Assembly: GCF_001597725.1 (NCBI RefSeq) | Contig: NZ_LUTR01000003.1 | Coordinates: forward strand, 1-64,000 | DNA length: 64,000 nt | Direction: 5' to 3' | Source of the DNA: Neptuniibacter marinus | GTDB taxonomy: Bacteria; Pseudomonadota; Gammaproteobacteria; Pseudomonadales; Balneatricaceae | Part shown: one piece after another, positions 8,768 to 17,553 of the stretch | How positions within the stretch are numbered: position 1 is the first letter of the stretch | How the letters are laid out: every line of letters starts with the position of its first letter | Notes under the pieces: generated by a model | Seen by the model: only the letters and a program-made list of their open reading frames with translations | The model's database searches: none | Told to the model about the DNA's origin: nothing | Position numbers and translations under genes: made by a program

Positions 8768-9232
8768 TTGACAGATTATAATCAAATAGCAGAAGAGTTC
8801 CTTATTAAGTTGAGGGGCCAAATTCCATTGATTAATCATTTGGGACTTTTTCCTCTCAAATGGGATGGATCAAGGCTAGAAATGAAAGCCTCTCTTGCGC
8901 CTAATGTGAATGATAAAGGCACTGGTTTTGGCGGGTCTTTAGCAACGGTGGCAACCTTGTGTGGTTGGAGCATCGTTACTCTTTACCTCAAGTCTCAGGG
9001 GCGGGATGATGATGTTGTCATCCGCGATAGTCATATAGAGTACTTTCTGCCAATTACCGCAGATTTTACAGCGATTACCTCTTTGCCTGATGAGGGGGCT
9101 GTTAGCCTGTTTTATCGGAAAATGTTAGAAAAAGGGCGCGCTAGAATGGATCTTATTATCGACATTAAGCAGGATGATAAGATCGCTATGCGTTTGACGG
9201 GTAGTTATGTTGCTTTAGAAAAAAGACGTTAA
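8768..9232 (+). CDS. YiiD C-terminal-domain hotdog thioesterase
   Basis: The product is 154 residues from a TTG start behind GAAAGGCAG; the next in-frame ATG would remove a third of the fold. It looks like a stand-alone version of the thioesterase-like domain found at the C terminus of YiiD. Visible hotdog features are NDKGTGFGGSLATVATLCGWS on the central helix and the IRDSHIEYFLPITADFTA strands. Last gene of the yadGH-queF-ydjA operon, followed by a hairpin. Substrate is unknown. Confidence 0.75.
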   Translation: MTDYNQIAEEFLIKLRGQIPLINHLGLFPLKWDGSRLEMKASLAPNVNDKGTGFGGSLATVATLCGWSIVTLYLKSQGRDDDVVIRDSHIEYFLPITADFTAITSLPDEGAVSLFYRKMLEKGRARMDLIIDIKQDDKIAMRLTGSYVALEKRR

Positions 9233-9272
9233 TATAAATAATATCCCTACCTAGTCTTGTCCTTTAATACAA

Positions 9273-9300
9273 ACTAACCACTTAGTGCTGAGTGGTTAGT
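9273..9300 (+). terminator. Hairpin after the yadGH-queF operon
   Basis: ACTAACCACT pairs perfectly with AGTGGTTAGT (10 bp, 8-base loop). A T-rich but not pure T tract follows. It could end the operon or regulate copA, whose start is 35 bases downstream. Confidence 0.45.
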
Positions 9301-9334
9301 ACTTCTATTTAGTTTCTATTTATTGGATACCATC

Positions 9335-11572
9335 ATGATATACCGCTTCTCGTTACAAGGTGTTAAGTGTGCTGGCTGCGTCCGTTCTTTGGAAAAGGGT
9401 TTAACTGCGAGCAGAGCGATCGATGACTTTTCGGTGAATTTTGCGGATCGTAGTTTAACGGTCTCTTCTATGGAACCTGTTGAGCAGATCATCAGCACGG
9501 TAGAGGAAATTGGTTATGGTGCGATAGAGATAACGGACTCGGATAGTTTAGAGAAAGTTCAGCTAGCTGAGCAGCAGCATTACCGAACAACGTTGATACG
9601 TAGCCTTGTTGCTTTAGGTTTTGGGGCTTTGTTAATGGTTCAGATGTGGCTTGGCTGGGTGCCACCTATTAATCAAACCAGTGGGATTTTGTTGGGTGTT
9701 ATCACCTGCTTATTATCACTTGTGATCATGTTTGCCTGTGCAAGCCATATTTATAAAGGTGCTTGGCGGTCTGCACTTAAGTTAAATTTCAATATGGATA
9801 GTTTAATTGCACTTGGAACAGGTGCCGCTTGGTTTTATTCCACAGGGATTGTTTTAGTCTCCCTATTTGGCGTTGTTCTTCCTGAACCTGCGACCCATCT
9901 CTATTACGAAGCTTCAGTTATGATTTTGGGTTTTATCTTATTAGGGCAAGCACTCGAAGCAAAAGCGAGAAAGAAAACCGGTGATGCTGTGCGTAGTTTA
10001 ATGCAGCTTCAACCGAGTACTGCATTACGGATACGCGGTGATGATGAACAGGAGGTCGCCATTGAATTACTCTCGCTACAAGATCTAGTGCGAGTGCGTC
10101 CCGGTGAAAGCATTCCTGTTGATGGCGTAGTAGTGTCAGGTGAAAGTTATATAGATGAGTCGATGCTGACGGGGGAATCTGAACCGGTGCATAAGCTTGA
10201 GGGAGAGCCGCTGGTGGGCGGAACGCTCAATGGTTCTGGTAGTTTACTAATGAAGGTGGAGAAGGTTGGCTCCCAAACCGTATTGGCTCAAATTATTGAA
10301 TCGGTCAGGGATGCGCAAAACTGTAAGCCAGAGCTAGGTAAACTGGCCGATAAGATTGCCTCTTTCTTTGTGCCTTCTGTGATGTTGTTTGCAGTGTTGA
10401 CCGCCTGTATTTGGTTCTTTTGGGGGCCTGAGCCTCAATTAACCTACGCAGTCATTACGATGATGACTGTTTTGATTATTGCTTGCCCTTGCGCTTTGGG
10501 ATTAGCAACACCTATGTCGGTCATGGTGGCAGTAGGACGGGCAGCAAGTGAAGGGGTTTTGATTCGAAATGCAGATGCGTTGCAATTGGCTGAACGAGTA
10601 ACAACGGTCGTATTTGATAAAACAGGTACAGTGACAGAAGGTAAGCCTGTAGTTACTGATCAACAGTATATTTGTGATAGTCGAAACATTAGCCAAGTCC
10701 GTCAAGCAATTTTAGCGATACAGTCTCGCTCTGAACATCCTCTTGCAGCAGCCATATGCACTCATATGCAGATGACGTTAGATCATAGTGGTGAAAACCT
10801 CAGTGTTGAATCGTTTGAAAGCCTCTCTGGCTTAGGGCTTTCTGCTTGTGTAGCGGATAAGCATTGGGTTATGGGTAATGCTGCTCTTATGGCTGAACAG
10901 GGTGTTCGTTGTGAGGAGGTTTTACCTAAAGCTAAGCAATGGGCATCAGAAGCGAAATCCTTAGTATATGTTGCTTGTGATAAGGAGTTGATCGCTTTAT
11001 TGGCTATTGCTGATCAGGTTAAAAGTGATTCTGAACCGGCTATCGAAAAGTTAAAAAAAGCAGGGCTGAATATCATTCTATTATCAGGGGATAACCAGCT
11101 TACGGCAGAAGCTATTGCTCTCGAAGTGGGAATCAAGCGAGTGATTGCAGATGTTAAACCTGAACAAAAGCAGGAGGTTATTAAAGACCTTCAAGCACAA
11201 GGAGAGGTTGTGGCTATGGTTGGAGATGGTGTTAATGATGCACCTGCATTAGCTCAAGCTGATTTGGGCTATGCGATTGGTACTGGGTCTGATATAGCAA
11301 TTGCGAGCGCGGATGTAACGTTGATTTCAGGGTCTATATCGAGTGTCTCTAAAGCGATGTCAATCTCTAAAGCCACGGTGAAAAATATCAAACAGAATTT
11401 GTTTGGTGCGTTTGTTTACAATGCGGTAGCGATTCCTATCGCTGCAGGCGTGCTATTTCCTTTTATCGGAGTGTTATTAAATCCGGCGATTGCTGGAGCT
11501 GCGATGGCGATGTCGTCCATTACCGTTGTTAGTAATGCCAATCGACTTAGGTGGCTTAAAATAGATGGTTAA
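9335..11572 (+). CDS. copA: Copper-exporting P1B-type ATPase
   Basis: The protein is 745 residues from ATG 9335; a TTG at 9323 is the longer alternative. One N-terminal HMA domain carries the CAGC copper-binding motif. Eight membrane helices include the CPC ion-transport motif ([13 protein letters not shown]). Catalytic parts are TGES, the phosphorylation site DKTGTVTEG, the SEHPL nucleotide-binding loop and [10 protein letters not shown]. The last helices have the YN and MSS residues ([11 protein letters not shown]) typical of Cu(I) ATPases rather than Zn/Cd pumps. It exports cuprous ion from the cytoplasm. No merR-type cueR lies next to it. Confidence 0.95.
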   Translation: MIYRFSLQGVKCAGCVRSLEKGLTASRAIDDFSVNFADRSLTVSSMEPVEQIISTVEEIGYGAIEITDSDSLEKVQLAEQQHYRTTLIRSLVALGFGALLMVQMWLGWVPPINQTSGILLGVITCLLSLVIMFACASHIYKGAWRSALKLNFNMDSLIALGTGAAWFYSTGIVLVSLFGVVLPEPATHLYYEASVMILGFILLGQALEAKARKKTGDAVRSLMQLQPSTALRIRGDDEQEVAIELLSLQDLVRVRPGESIPVDGVVVSGESYIDESMLTGESEPVHKLEGEPLVGGTLNGSGSLLMKVEKVGSQTVLAQIIESVRDAQNCKPELGKLADKIASFFVPSVMLFAVLTACIWFFWGPEPQLTYAVITMMTVLIIACPCALGLATPMSVMVAVGRAASEGVLIRNADALQLAERVTTVVFDKTGTVTEGKPVVTDQQYICDSRNISQVRQAILAIQSRSEHPLAAAICTHMQMTLDHSGENLSVESFESLSGLGLSACVADKHWVMGNAALMAEQGVRCEEVLPKAKQWASEAKSLVYVACDKELIALLAIADQVKSDSEPAIEKLKKAGLNIILLSGDNQLTAEAIALEVGIKRVIADVKPEQKQEVIKDLQAQGEVVAMVGDGVNDAPALAQADLGYAIGTGSDIAIASADVTLISGSISSVSKAMSISKATVKNIKQNLFGAFVYNAVAIPIAAGVLFPFIGVLLNPAIAGAAMAMSSITVVSNANRLRWLKIDG

Positions 11573-11591
11573 ATTTAGATAGCTAAAGGGG

Positions 11592-11660
11592 ATTGAGTCT
11601 TACTATAAAAAAATCTGTTACCAGAATAAGCGAGAGCATAAGATCTTAGTAAGACTCAAT
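11592..11660. repeat. 14-bp perfect inverted repeat with 41-base spacer
   Basis: The arms at 11592-11605 and 11647-11660 (ATTGAGTCTTACTA and its complement) match exactly between the convergent copA and cyclophilin genes. Neither side has a T-run, so it is not a textbook terminator. It may be a long-loop transcript end structure. Confidence 0.6.
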
Positions 11661-11671
11661 ACAGAGTTTGT

Positions 11672-12238
11672 TTATTCGCCGATGCGGCTAATTTTTTCTA
11701 TTATAATAGGGGACTTTGGTACGTCCCTATGACCGCTTTTTTCTGTTCTAGGTGCACGACTTATTTGAATCGCTAAGTCCATGCCATCGGTTACTTTACC
11801 AAAAACGGTATAGCCAAAGCGGTTACCTCTTGCATCTAAATTTCTGTTGTTGACTGTGTTTATAAAAAACTGGGAAGTTGCGCTATGGGGGTAGTTTGTA
11901 CGCGCCATAGCGATCGTGCCTAGTGTATTACTTAAGCCATTTTTAGACTCATTCTTGACTGCTTCTTGAGTTTCTTTCTTTTCCATCTCTTGTGTAAAGC
12001 CGCCACCTTGAATCATAAATCCTGCGATGACGCGATGAAAAATCGTGCCTTCGTAATATCCACTATCCACATAGTTTAGGAAATTTTCGACTGTTTCAGG
12101 AGACTCATTAGGAAATAACTCAATGGTTATATTACCTAAATTGGTTTGCATAATAACCTTAGGATTGTCACCTTCGGCGAATGCAGGTGAGATAAATAAG
12201 ATAGGTAAAATGATGGTTAGCAAAATCTTTTTAAACAT
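11672..12238 (-). CDS. ppiA: Periplasmic peptidyl-prolyl cis-trans isomerase (cyclophilin)
   Basis: The product is 188 residues with a signal peptide (KKILLTIILPILFISPAFAEG). The cyclophilin core follows: FHRVIAGFMIQGGGF, the SATSQFFINTVNN active-site strand and FGKVTDGMD. It speeds proline isomerisation in periplasmic proteins. The TGGACCTCTT before the ATG is a weak ribosome site. PpiA assignment rests on the signal peptide; the cytoplasmic PpiB lacks one. Confidence 0.9.
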   Translation of the reverse strand: MFKKILLTIILPILFISPAFAEGDNPKVIMQTNLGNITIELFPNESPETVENFLNYVDSGYYEGTIFHRVIAGFMIQGGGFTQEMEKKETQEAVKNESKNGLSNTLGTIAMARTNYPHSATSQFFINTVNNRNLDARGNRFGYTVFGKVTDGMDLAIQISRAPRTEKSGHRDVPKSPIIIEKISRIGE

Positions 12239-12625
12239 AAGAGGTCCATTAGTTTTTATTTATACGTATAGACGCTAAATCTACCGTTTATTCTTTGCCC
12301 TGGGTAGGGAAATTTTCAGTGCTGTTTGTGGTTCTAGTTGTGCAAGTCTATAAAAAGAATATCATTTAAGTACAGGAGGCGCCTACTTTAAAAGGAGGCG
12401 AGGCTACTTGTATCAAGAAAGCTCAGCGTCGGTCAGTTTTATCTGATCTATACTTTTATGAACGAGAGTGTGAATATGGATATCTGTTGGGGATAGGATT
12501 GATGACGCTTAAGAACAGGCCTTTTTAACAATTAAAACTATAAAATCTGGGTATATTTTGAGGTTAATGGCTTATTTTGGCCATTGTCTCTTGTGCGTAG
12601 TGCGAACGGTGGAGTAATTCAAATC
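12239..12625. other. Intergenic region upstream of the cyclophilin and chemoreceptor genes
   Basis: No ORF of convincing coding character. It must hold the cyclophilin promoter on the minus strand and the chemoreceptor promoter on the plus strand. An imperfect hairpin lies around 12365-12392 (AAGTA ... TACTT flanking AGGCGCC), and the octamer AGGAGGCG occurs twice near 12376-12400. No known RNA family is recognised. Confidence 0.4.
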
Positions 12626-14313
12626 ATGGTAAATGTGACGTTAAACAGAAAATACTTCTGTTAACGCTGGTGCCTCTTCTTACGGTATTAAGTATTGTAA
12701 TGTTTGTGGCCAATATACAGTTAAGGGAGTTTGGTGAACATCAAATTGAGGTATTTCGTTCGCAGCTGTTGGCGGATAAAAAAGATGCCTTAGAGGGCTA
12801 TGTCGATCTTGCTCTATCGTCAATAAAGCACATTTATGATCAGTCTTCTGCTGATGATCAAACAGCTGAAGATCAAGCTTTAGATATCATTACTAAATTG
12901 GCTTATGGTGAAAAAAATGATGGCTATGTGTTTGTTTATAAATATGATGGGACTAATTTAGCAATCCGTCCTAAGCCTGAATTGAAAGGCAAAAAGTTAA
13001 TGGGTCTTAAAGATAAAAATGGTGTTTTTATTGTTAAGGATCTGATTGAACAGGCCAAAAAAGGCGGTGGCTTTGTTGAATATGTTTGGGCGAAACCATC
13101 TAAAAAAGCGGATATGCCAAAGCTGAGTTATGCCAAGGGCCTTGATAAGTGGCAGTGGATGATAGGTACGGGCTTCTATGTTGATGATATCGACGATCAA
13201 ATAGCAGTCGCGCAGCAAACTTTAGAAGAGGATATTAACCATATAATGATGGTGTTTCTGTTAGTGGGCGCGGGTTTAGTGGTGGTTTTCGGTGTGATGT
13301 CTATTATGTTTGCGAATAATATTGCTAACCCCCTTGCTGCAGCAGCGGAAGCATTAAAAGGTATAGGTGAAGGAGAAGGTGATCTAAGCAAACGCCTGGA
13401 TACATCGGTTAAAGGAGAGGTTGGAGATGTCGCTTATGGTTTTAATGCGTTTGCGGCCAAAATCCAACTCTTAGTGAGTGAAGTTAAAAGTGTTGTTGAG
13501 GAGCTTTCTCGTACTTCCCATTGCATGATCAGTGTTGTAGATGAGACGCGGACTGAGGTGAATGAACAACGCCAAGAAACAGAGCAAGTAGCCGCGGCTA
13601 TTCATGAGATGGCTGCCGCTGTTCAGGAGGTATCTATGAATGCCACTAATACATCACACTCAGTTCAAGAAGCTGATGAGTTTGCCCAAGGTGGGCAAAA
13701 GGTAGTGAATGAAACGGTAGTGTCTATCCAGTTATTGCAAGGGGGAGTCAATGCCGCTTCAGATGTTATCACCCAGTTGGATTGTGATGCTGAACATATA
13801 GGCACTGTTGTTAATGTAATTAAAGATATTGCGGATCAAACAAACTTATTAGCATTGAATGCGGCTATTGAGGCTGCACGAGCGGGAGACCAAGGGGGAG
13901 GCTTCTCTGTGGTGGCCGATGAAGTACGTACATTGGCAAACCGTACGTAGCAGAGTACTGATGAGATACAGTCCATGATCGAGAAACTGCAGTCTGGTGC
14001 ACGACAAGCGGTACAAGAGATGGAAAAGAGTCGCATACAAACAGATCAAACGGTAGTGAAAGCGACTAATACGGGATCTCAGTTGGAGAGTATCACGGCA
14101 TCGGTTAGCCAAATTAGTGCAATGAGTACACAGATTGCGACTGCGGCAGAGGAACAAACGGCTGTTGCCGACGAGTTGGGGCGCAGTATCCAGCATATTG
14201 CTGATATTTCTGAGAGGGCTAGTAGTACTGCTGATCAATTGTCAGAGACGACAAGTGAGGTATCCCAGTTAGAGGTACGTTTAAGCACTTTGGTTAATCA
14301 ATTTAAAGTCTAA
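12626..14313 (+). pseudogene. Broken methyl-accepting chemotaxis protein (frameshift plus amber stop)
   Basis: The natural ATG at 12626, 12 bases after GGAG, reads MVNVTL and then leaves frame within TTAAACAG (about 12641-12648). Adding one A there restores [14 protein letters not shown], the usual first membrane helix. After that the frame is open through an sCache-like sensor ([27 protein letters not shown]), a second helix, HAMP, and the signalling domain. An in-frame TAG at 13948-13950 then interrupts RTLANRT-stop-QSTDEIQ, where CAG (Gln) is expected. The same frame continues to 14313. The conserved GRGF before the stop reads GGGF. Two independent lesions plus a changed conserved residue point to a decaying gene rather than one sequencing error. 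Confidence 0.88.
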
Positions 14314-14332
14314 TCTTATTTTTGTAGTGCTA

Positions 14333-14361
14333 AAAGCGAACAATTCTGTTCGCTTTTTTAT
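14333..14361 (+). terminator. Intrinsic terminator after the chemoreceptor pseudogene
   Basis: AAAAGCGAAC pairs with GTTCGCTTTT around a 6-base loop, ending in a run of six T. Classical form. Confidence 0.9.
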
Positions 14362-14393
14362 TTGTATTATTAAATAAGGACGCTGTTTATATT

Positions 14394-14645
14394 ATGGCAA
14401 AACCAAATAAAAAGGGTCCATCAACAACGGTTAATGTGTATTGCAGTCAGTGTCGAACGCGTCTTTTTAATTACCGAAAGGGAGGAAAAGGGGCGTTGGT
14501 AAAATGCTTCAAAGAACGGATTAATGAAGATTATACAACTACCCCTTGTGTATGCCCTAGCTGTAATAGGCTGTTTGCTCGTGAAGCATTAATTCGTGGT
14601 ACGCCCGCCTACAAGTTGATTGGCGGGAAGGTGTTCGCTAAGTAA
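14394..14645 (+). CDS. Small zinc-ribbon-like protein
   Basis: The product is 83 residues and basic, with two Cys pairs, CSQC near residue 18 and CPSC near residue 53, plus a Cys two residues before the second pair. This is the pattern of a zinc ribbon that may bind nucleic acid or protein. The segment RGTPAYKLIGGKVFAK forms a well-ordered C terminus. I do not recognise a named family. Its last 57 bases overlap the convergent lipoprotein gene. Confidence 0.75.
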   Translation: MAKPNKKGPSTTVNVYCSQCRTRLFNYRKGGKGALVKCFKERINEDYTTTPCVCPSCNRLFAREALIRGTPAYKLIGGKVFAK

Positions 14646-15014
14646 ACGATTCTGATCTTTAGTATGGTTTGGTGCTAAGCAGTTTATTGTGCCTTCCAGT
14701 AAATAGTAATTATCATCTTTTGGAAGAAAACTACTATCTAAGCTTTTATTTGAACTGTCTTGCTGTGTTGGTGGAAGTAGCTTATGGGTATAAGCCCCAC
14801 CTTTACATAATTCGCGAGCCTTGTGATGCCACATGGCTGTTACATCTTTTAAGCTGCTTTTTTCATTACCATAGTATTGGACGGAAAAACTAGTCGAGGT
14901 GAGGGGTGAAAACTTATAGCCTGATAACCCGTCAAATAAGTGGTAGTTGCTGTCACAACCATTTAATAGATAGCTTCCTAGTATTAGTACAACTCCTTTT
15001 TTGAAATTAAGCAT
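14589..15014 (-). CDS. Putative lipoprotein, CC0125/CC1285-like
   Basis: The product is 141 residues. The N terminus KKGVVLILGSYLLNGC has a type II signal peptide with lipobox LLNGC. GGAGG lies six bases before the ATG, which supports translation. The mature part (SVQYYGNEKSSLKDVTAMWHHKARELCKGGAY) resembles small lipoproteins that share a fold with CC0125. The 3' end overlaps the zinc-ribbon gene on the other strand by 57 bases. The start faces the MocR gene across a region rich in TACAGAT repeats. Confidence 0.7.
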   Translation of the reverse strand: MLNFKKGVVLILGSYLLNGCDSNYHLFDGLSGYKFSPLTSTSFSVQYYGNEKSSLKDVTAMWHHKARELCKGGAYTHKLLPPTQQDSSNKSLDSSFLPKDDNYYLLEGTINCLAPNHTKDQNRLLSEHLPANQLVGGRTTN

Positions 15015-15049
15015 GACCCGCCTCCGTATATCTATTTGCTATCTTTATC

Positions 15050-15184
15050 ATTACAGATCTGTAATTAATTTAGATTGTTAGAATAAATTAGATTGATTTT
15101 TGGTTACAGATTTAGAATTATCTAATTATTCGTATACAGATTTGTTTTTTTTTAACTGTAATGTATTATAAATCAATATCTGTA
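15050..15184. promoter_or_regulatory. Cluster of TACAGAT repeats upstream of the MocR gene
   Basis: The heptamer TACAGAT occurs at 15053-15059, 15105-15111 and 15135-15141. It occurs on the opposite strand at 15057-15063 and 15178-15184. The first pair forms the perfect 16-bp palindrome ATTACAGATCTGTAAT at 15050-15065. MocR/PdxR-type regulators bind direct repeats of such short motifs in divergent promoters. The repeats lie between the lipoprotein and MocR genes and could control both. Confidence 0.55.
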
Positions 15185-15215
15185 CCACTTAATTGAAGTG
15201 TAATGGTGTTTAGCG

Positions 15216-16634
15216 GTGAAACTGTATGAGCAGTTGTTGGAAGAATTAAGTTTGCGTATTGAGCAAGGGTATTATCCCGCGGGTAGCAAAATGCCTTCTA
15301 TACGTATTTTGAGTAAAGAGCGTGGCGTTAGCATCTCAACGGTTCAAGAAGCTTATCAACGTTTAGAAGAACGAGGTCTTGTTGAGGTTAAACCTAAATC
15401 AGGTTATTACGTACAAGGTCGTTCAGTTGCGCCGACACTGCCAGAAATTAGCCGTCCAGCACAAAGACCACTAGAGGTCTCTCATTGGGAGCAGGTTTAT
15501 CATCTGTTAAATACAGAGAAGGGAAATGGACATCTCGCATTGGGAACCGCGATGCCTGATGTCAGTTCACCGACGCTTAAGCTATTAAAAAAGGCATTGG
15601 TGGATTCTGCAAAGCAGGGGGGAGATGCTTTTATAAACTATTGTGATCTACGGGGCTCTGAAAAGCTAAGGAAACAGATCGCCCGCCTTACTTTAGATTC
15701 AGGGTGCCAGTTACATCCCGATGAGATTATTATCACAACGGGTTGTCAGGAAGCATTGGTTTGTAGTTTGCGAGCAACCACGAATCCTGGTGATGTAGTG
15801 GCAACAGATTCACCTAGTTTTTATGGTTCTACGCAAGCGATTAAAGCGTTGGGTTTAAAGGCGTTAGAAATACCTACTCATCCTGAAACGGGTATTAGTT
15901 TAGAAGCGCTGGAGCTGGCGTTAGATCAATGGCCGATCAAAGCAATTCAGGTAACGCCTACCTGCAATAACCCACTAGGCTATACAATGCCGGAAGATCG
16001 GCGAAAGGCCTTATTGCGATTAGCGCAGCAGTTTGACCTACCTATTATCGAAGATGATATTTATGGTGACTTGTTTTACAAATCACCGCGACCACGCACA
16101 ATTAAATCTTTTGATGAAGAGGGGCGTGTACTTTTATGCTCATCATTTTCAAAAACATTGGCTTACGGACTACGTTTAGGTTGGGTAGCCCCTGGGCAAT
16201 GTACTGAAAGAGTGCTGCATAAAAAGTTTGTATCAACCGTGAGTAATCCACCGATCCAGCAGGCCGCTGTGGCAGAGTTTATTGCGCAGGGAGGCTATGA
16301 GCGTCATATGAGAATTATGCGCGCTCAGTATCAACAGGCCCGTGATTTGATGATTGATCTTGTTAAAATAAATTTCCCTGAAGGGACGCGTATTAGTTAT
16401 CCAGAAGGTGGTTATTTGCTGTGGGTTGAGTTACCTATTGAGGTCGATACTATTAAGCTCAATAAATGCTTAGAAGAACATAACATTAGTATTGCACCTG
16501 GGGTGATTTTTTCTGCTTCAGGTAAATATAGAAATTGTATGCGTTTAAGTTTTGCTAAAAAACCAGATGAATCAGTGACGCAGGCGGTAAAACTTATGGC
16601 AAAACAGATACGGGAGTTACTTGCTGTAGGGTGA
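15216..16634 (+). CDS. MocR-family GntR/aminotransferase-like regulator
   Basis: The protein is 472 residues with a GTG start. An N-terminal GntR winged helix (residues 1-70, SIRILSKERGVSISTVQEAYQRLEERGLVEVKPKSGYYV) is followed by a linker and a fold-type I aminotransferase domain. The PLP-binding lysine is visible in SSFSKTLAYGLRLGW. These proteins are transcription factors that sense PLP-linked ligands, not usually enzymes. The repeats upstream suggest autoregulation. The target may be itself or the divergent lipoprotein gene; no vitamin B6 or amino-acid gene is adjacent. Confidence 0.9.
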   Translation: MKLYEQLLEELSLRIEQGYYPAGSKMPSIRILSKERGVSISTVQEAYQRLEERGLVEVKPKSGYYVQGRSVAPTLPEISRPAQRPLEVSHWEQVYHLLNTEKGNGHLALGTAMPDVSSPTLKLLKKALVDSAKQGGDAFINYCDLRGSEKLRKQIARLTLDSGCQLHPDEIIITTGCQEALVCSLRATTNPGDVVATDSPSFYGSTQAIKALGLKALEIPTHPETGISLEALELALDQWPIKAIQVTPTCNNPLGYTMPEDRRKALLRLAQQFDLPIIEDDIYGDLFYKSPRPRTIKSFDEEGRVLLCSSFSKTLAYGLRLGWVAPGQCTERVLHKKFVSTVSNPPIQQAAVAEFIAQGGYERHMRIMRAQYQQARDLMIDLVKINFPEGTRISYPEGGYLLWVELPIEVDTIKLNKCLEEHNISIAPGVIFSASGKYRNCMRLSFAKKPDESVTQAVKLMAKQIRELLAVG

Positions 16635-16670
16635 TCTGTTTTGGCATAAGGCTAGCCGACTTGTTTCTAT

Positions 16671-17411
16671 TTAATACTGTTTGAGCCGGCTTAATGAGGA
16701 AGATAAAGAGAAACCTAGTTTTAAGTTAAGTGCTTTCGCCTGATGCTTTAGCTCCTTACTGGTGAGTGAACACTCCAATTTACCAGCGAAAATGATCCAG
16801 TTCCCACAGCTGGTGGTGCAGCCTCTGATATCGGTAAAGAGCCCTCTTAATATATCAAGGCAGTCACCGGATTGATGCTCTTTCCAGCAATTAAGCACCA
16901 GCCAACCGTCCTCTTTTAGTAACGAGTGGGCAGCAGTTAAATATTCTGGAGAGAGTTGTTTAGCATCTAAGCCTTCTTCGCTGTATATATCGCTAAAGAT
17001 TATATCAACTTTGCGTTTGTGCTCATCATGCAAAAAGTCGTAAGCATCCATATTAATAAGTTCTAAACGCTTACTTCTGGGTAATTGAAAGTATTTATAG
17101 GCGGTGTGGATTACATCAGCTCGGAGTTCTATCACCTGTTGTTTTAGTTCTGGGTAATGGTGGTGCAAGCAATTATTCAATGCACCTGCACCTAATCCCA
17201 AAGTGATACAACGTTTTGGCTCGGTCATTAGCAGTGCAATTAACATCGCCCGCGCATATTCATGTTGGGGCACTAAAGGTTCACTTTTAAGCCAGCAACT
17301 TTGTTCATCGGTATCACCAAATGCAAGGTAGCGTTTGTTGCCATCATCTATGACGCGTATTGCGCCATATTCATCATAGCTACGATGTATCTCTTTCCCA
17401 TGTATGAACAT
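16671..17411 (-). CDS. Spermidine synthase-like methyltransferase-fold protein
   Basis: The product is 246 residues. The Rossmann-like glycine motif CITLGLGAGALNNCLHHH and the IELRADVI strand are those of polyamine aminopropyltransferase relatives. The acidic DIIFSDIYSEEGLDAKQLSPEYL segment corresponds to the family's active-site loop, but the canonical spermidine synthase GGGDG and YGEMLVH motifs are missing. It is therefore probably not a true SpeE. Substrate is unknown. It is convergent with the MocR gene. Confidence 0.7.
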   Translation of the reverse strand: MFIHGKEIHRSYDEYGAIRVIDDGNKRYLAFGDTDEQSCWLKSEPLVPQHEYARAMLIALLMTEPKRCITLGLGAGALNNCLHHHYPELKQQVIELRADVIHTAYKYFQLPRSKRLELINMDAYDFLHDEHKRKVDIIFSDIYSEEGLDAKQLSPEYLTAAHSLLKEDGWLVLNCWKEHQSGDCLDILRGLFTDIRGCTTSCGNWIIFAGKLECSLTSKELKHQAKALNLKLGFSLSSSLSRLKQY

Positions 17412-17553
17412 TTGGCACCTTGCTTGATTAGAGTAGAGCGGGCATTCTATAGCGGTCTTATACTATTATGCTACTTCAGTTTTGTCTTTGATGATCGACA
17501 GAATGGGTTGCAGCGAACTAATTTATATTAAACATTCTTTTGGAGAGTTGTGC

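Noticed and set aside
13948-13950. TAG as selenocysteine/pyrrolysine-like recoding or programmed read-through
   Set aside because: No downstream recoding element is visible, the position normally carries Gln, and the same gene has a separate frameshift.
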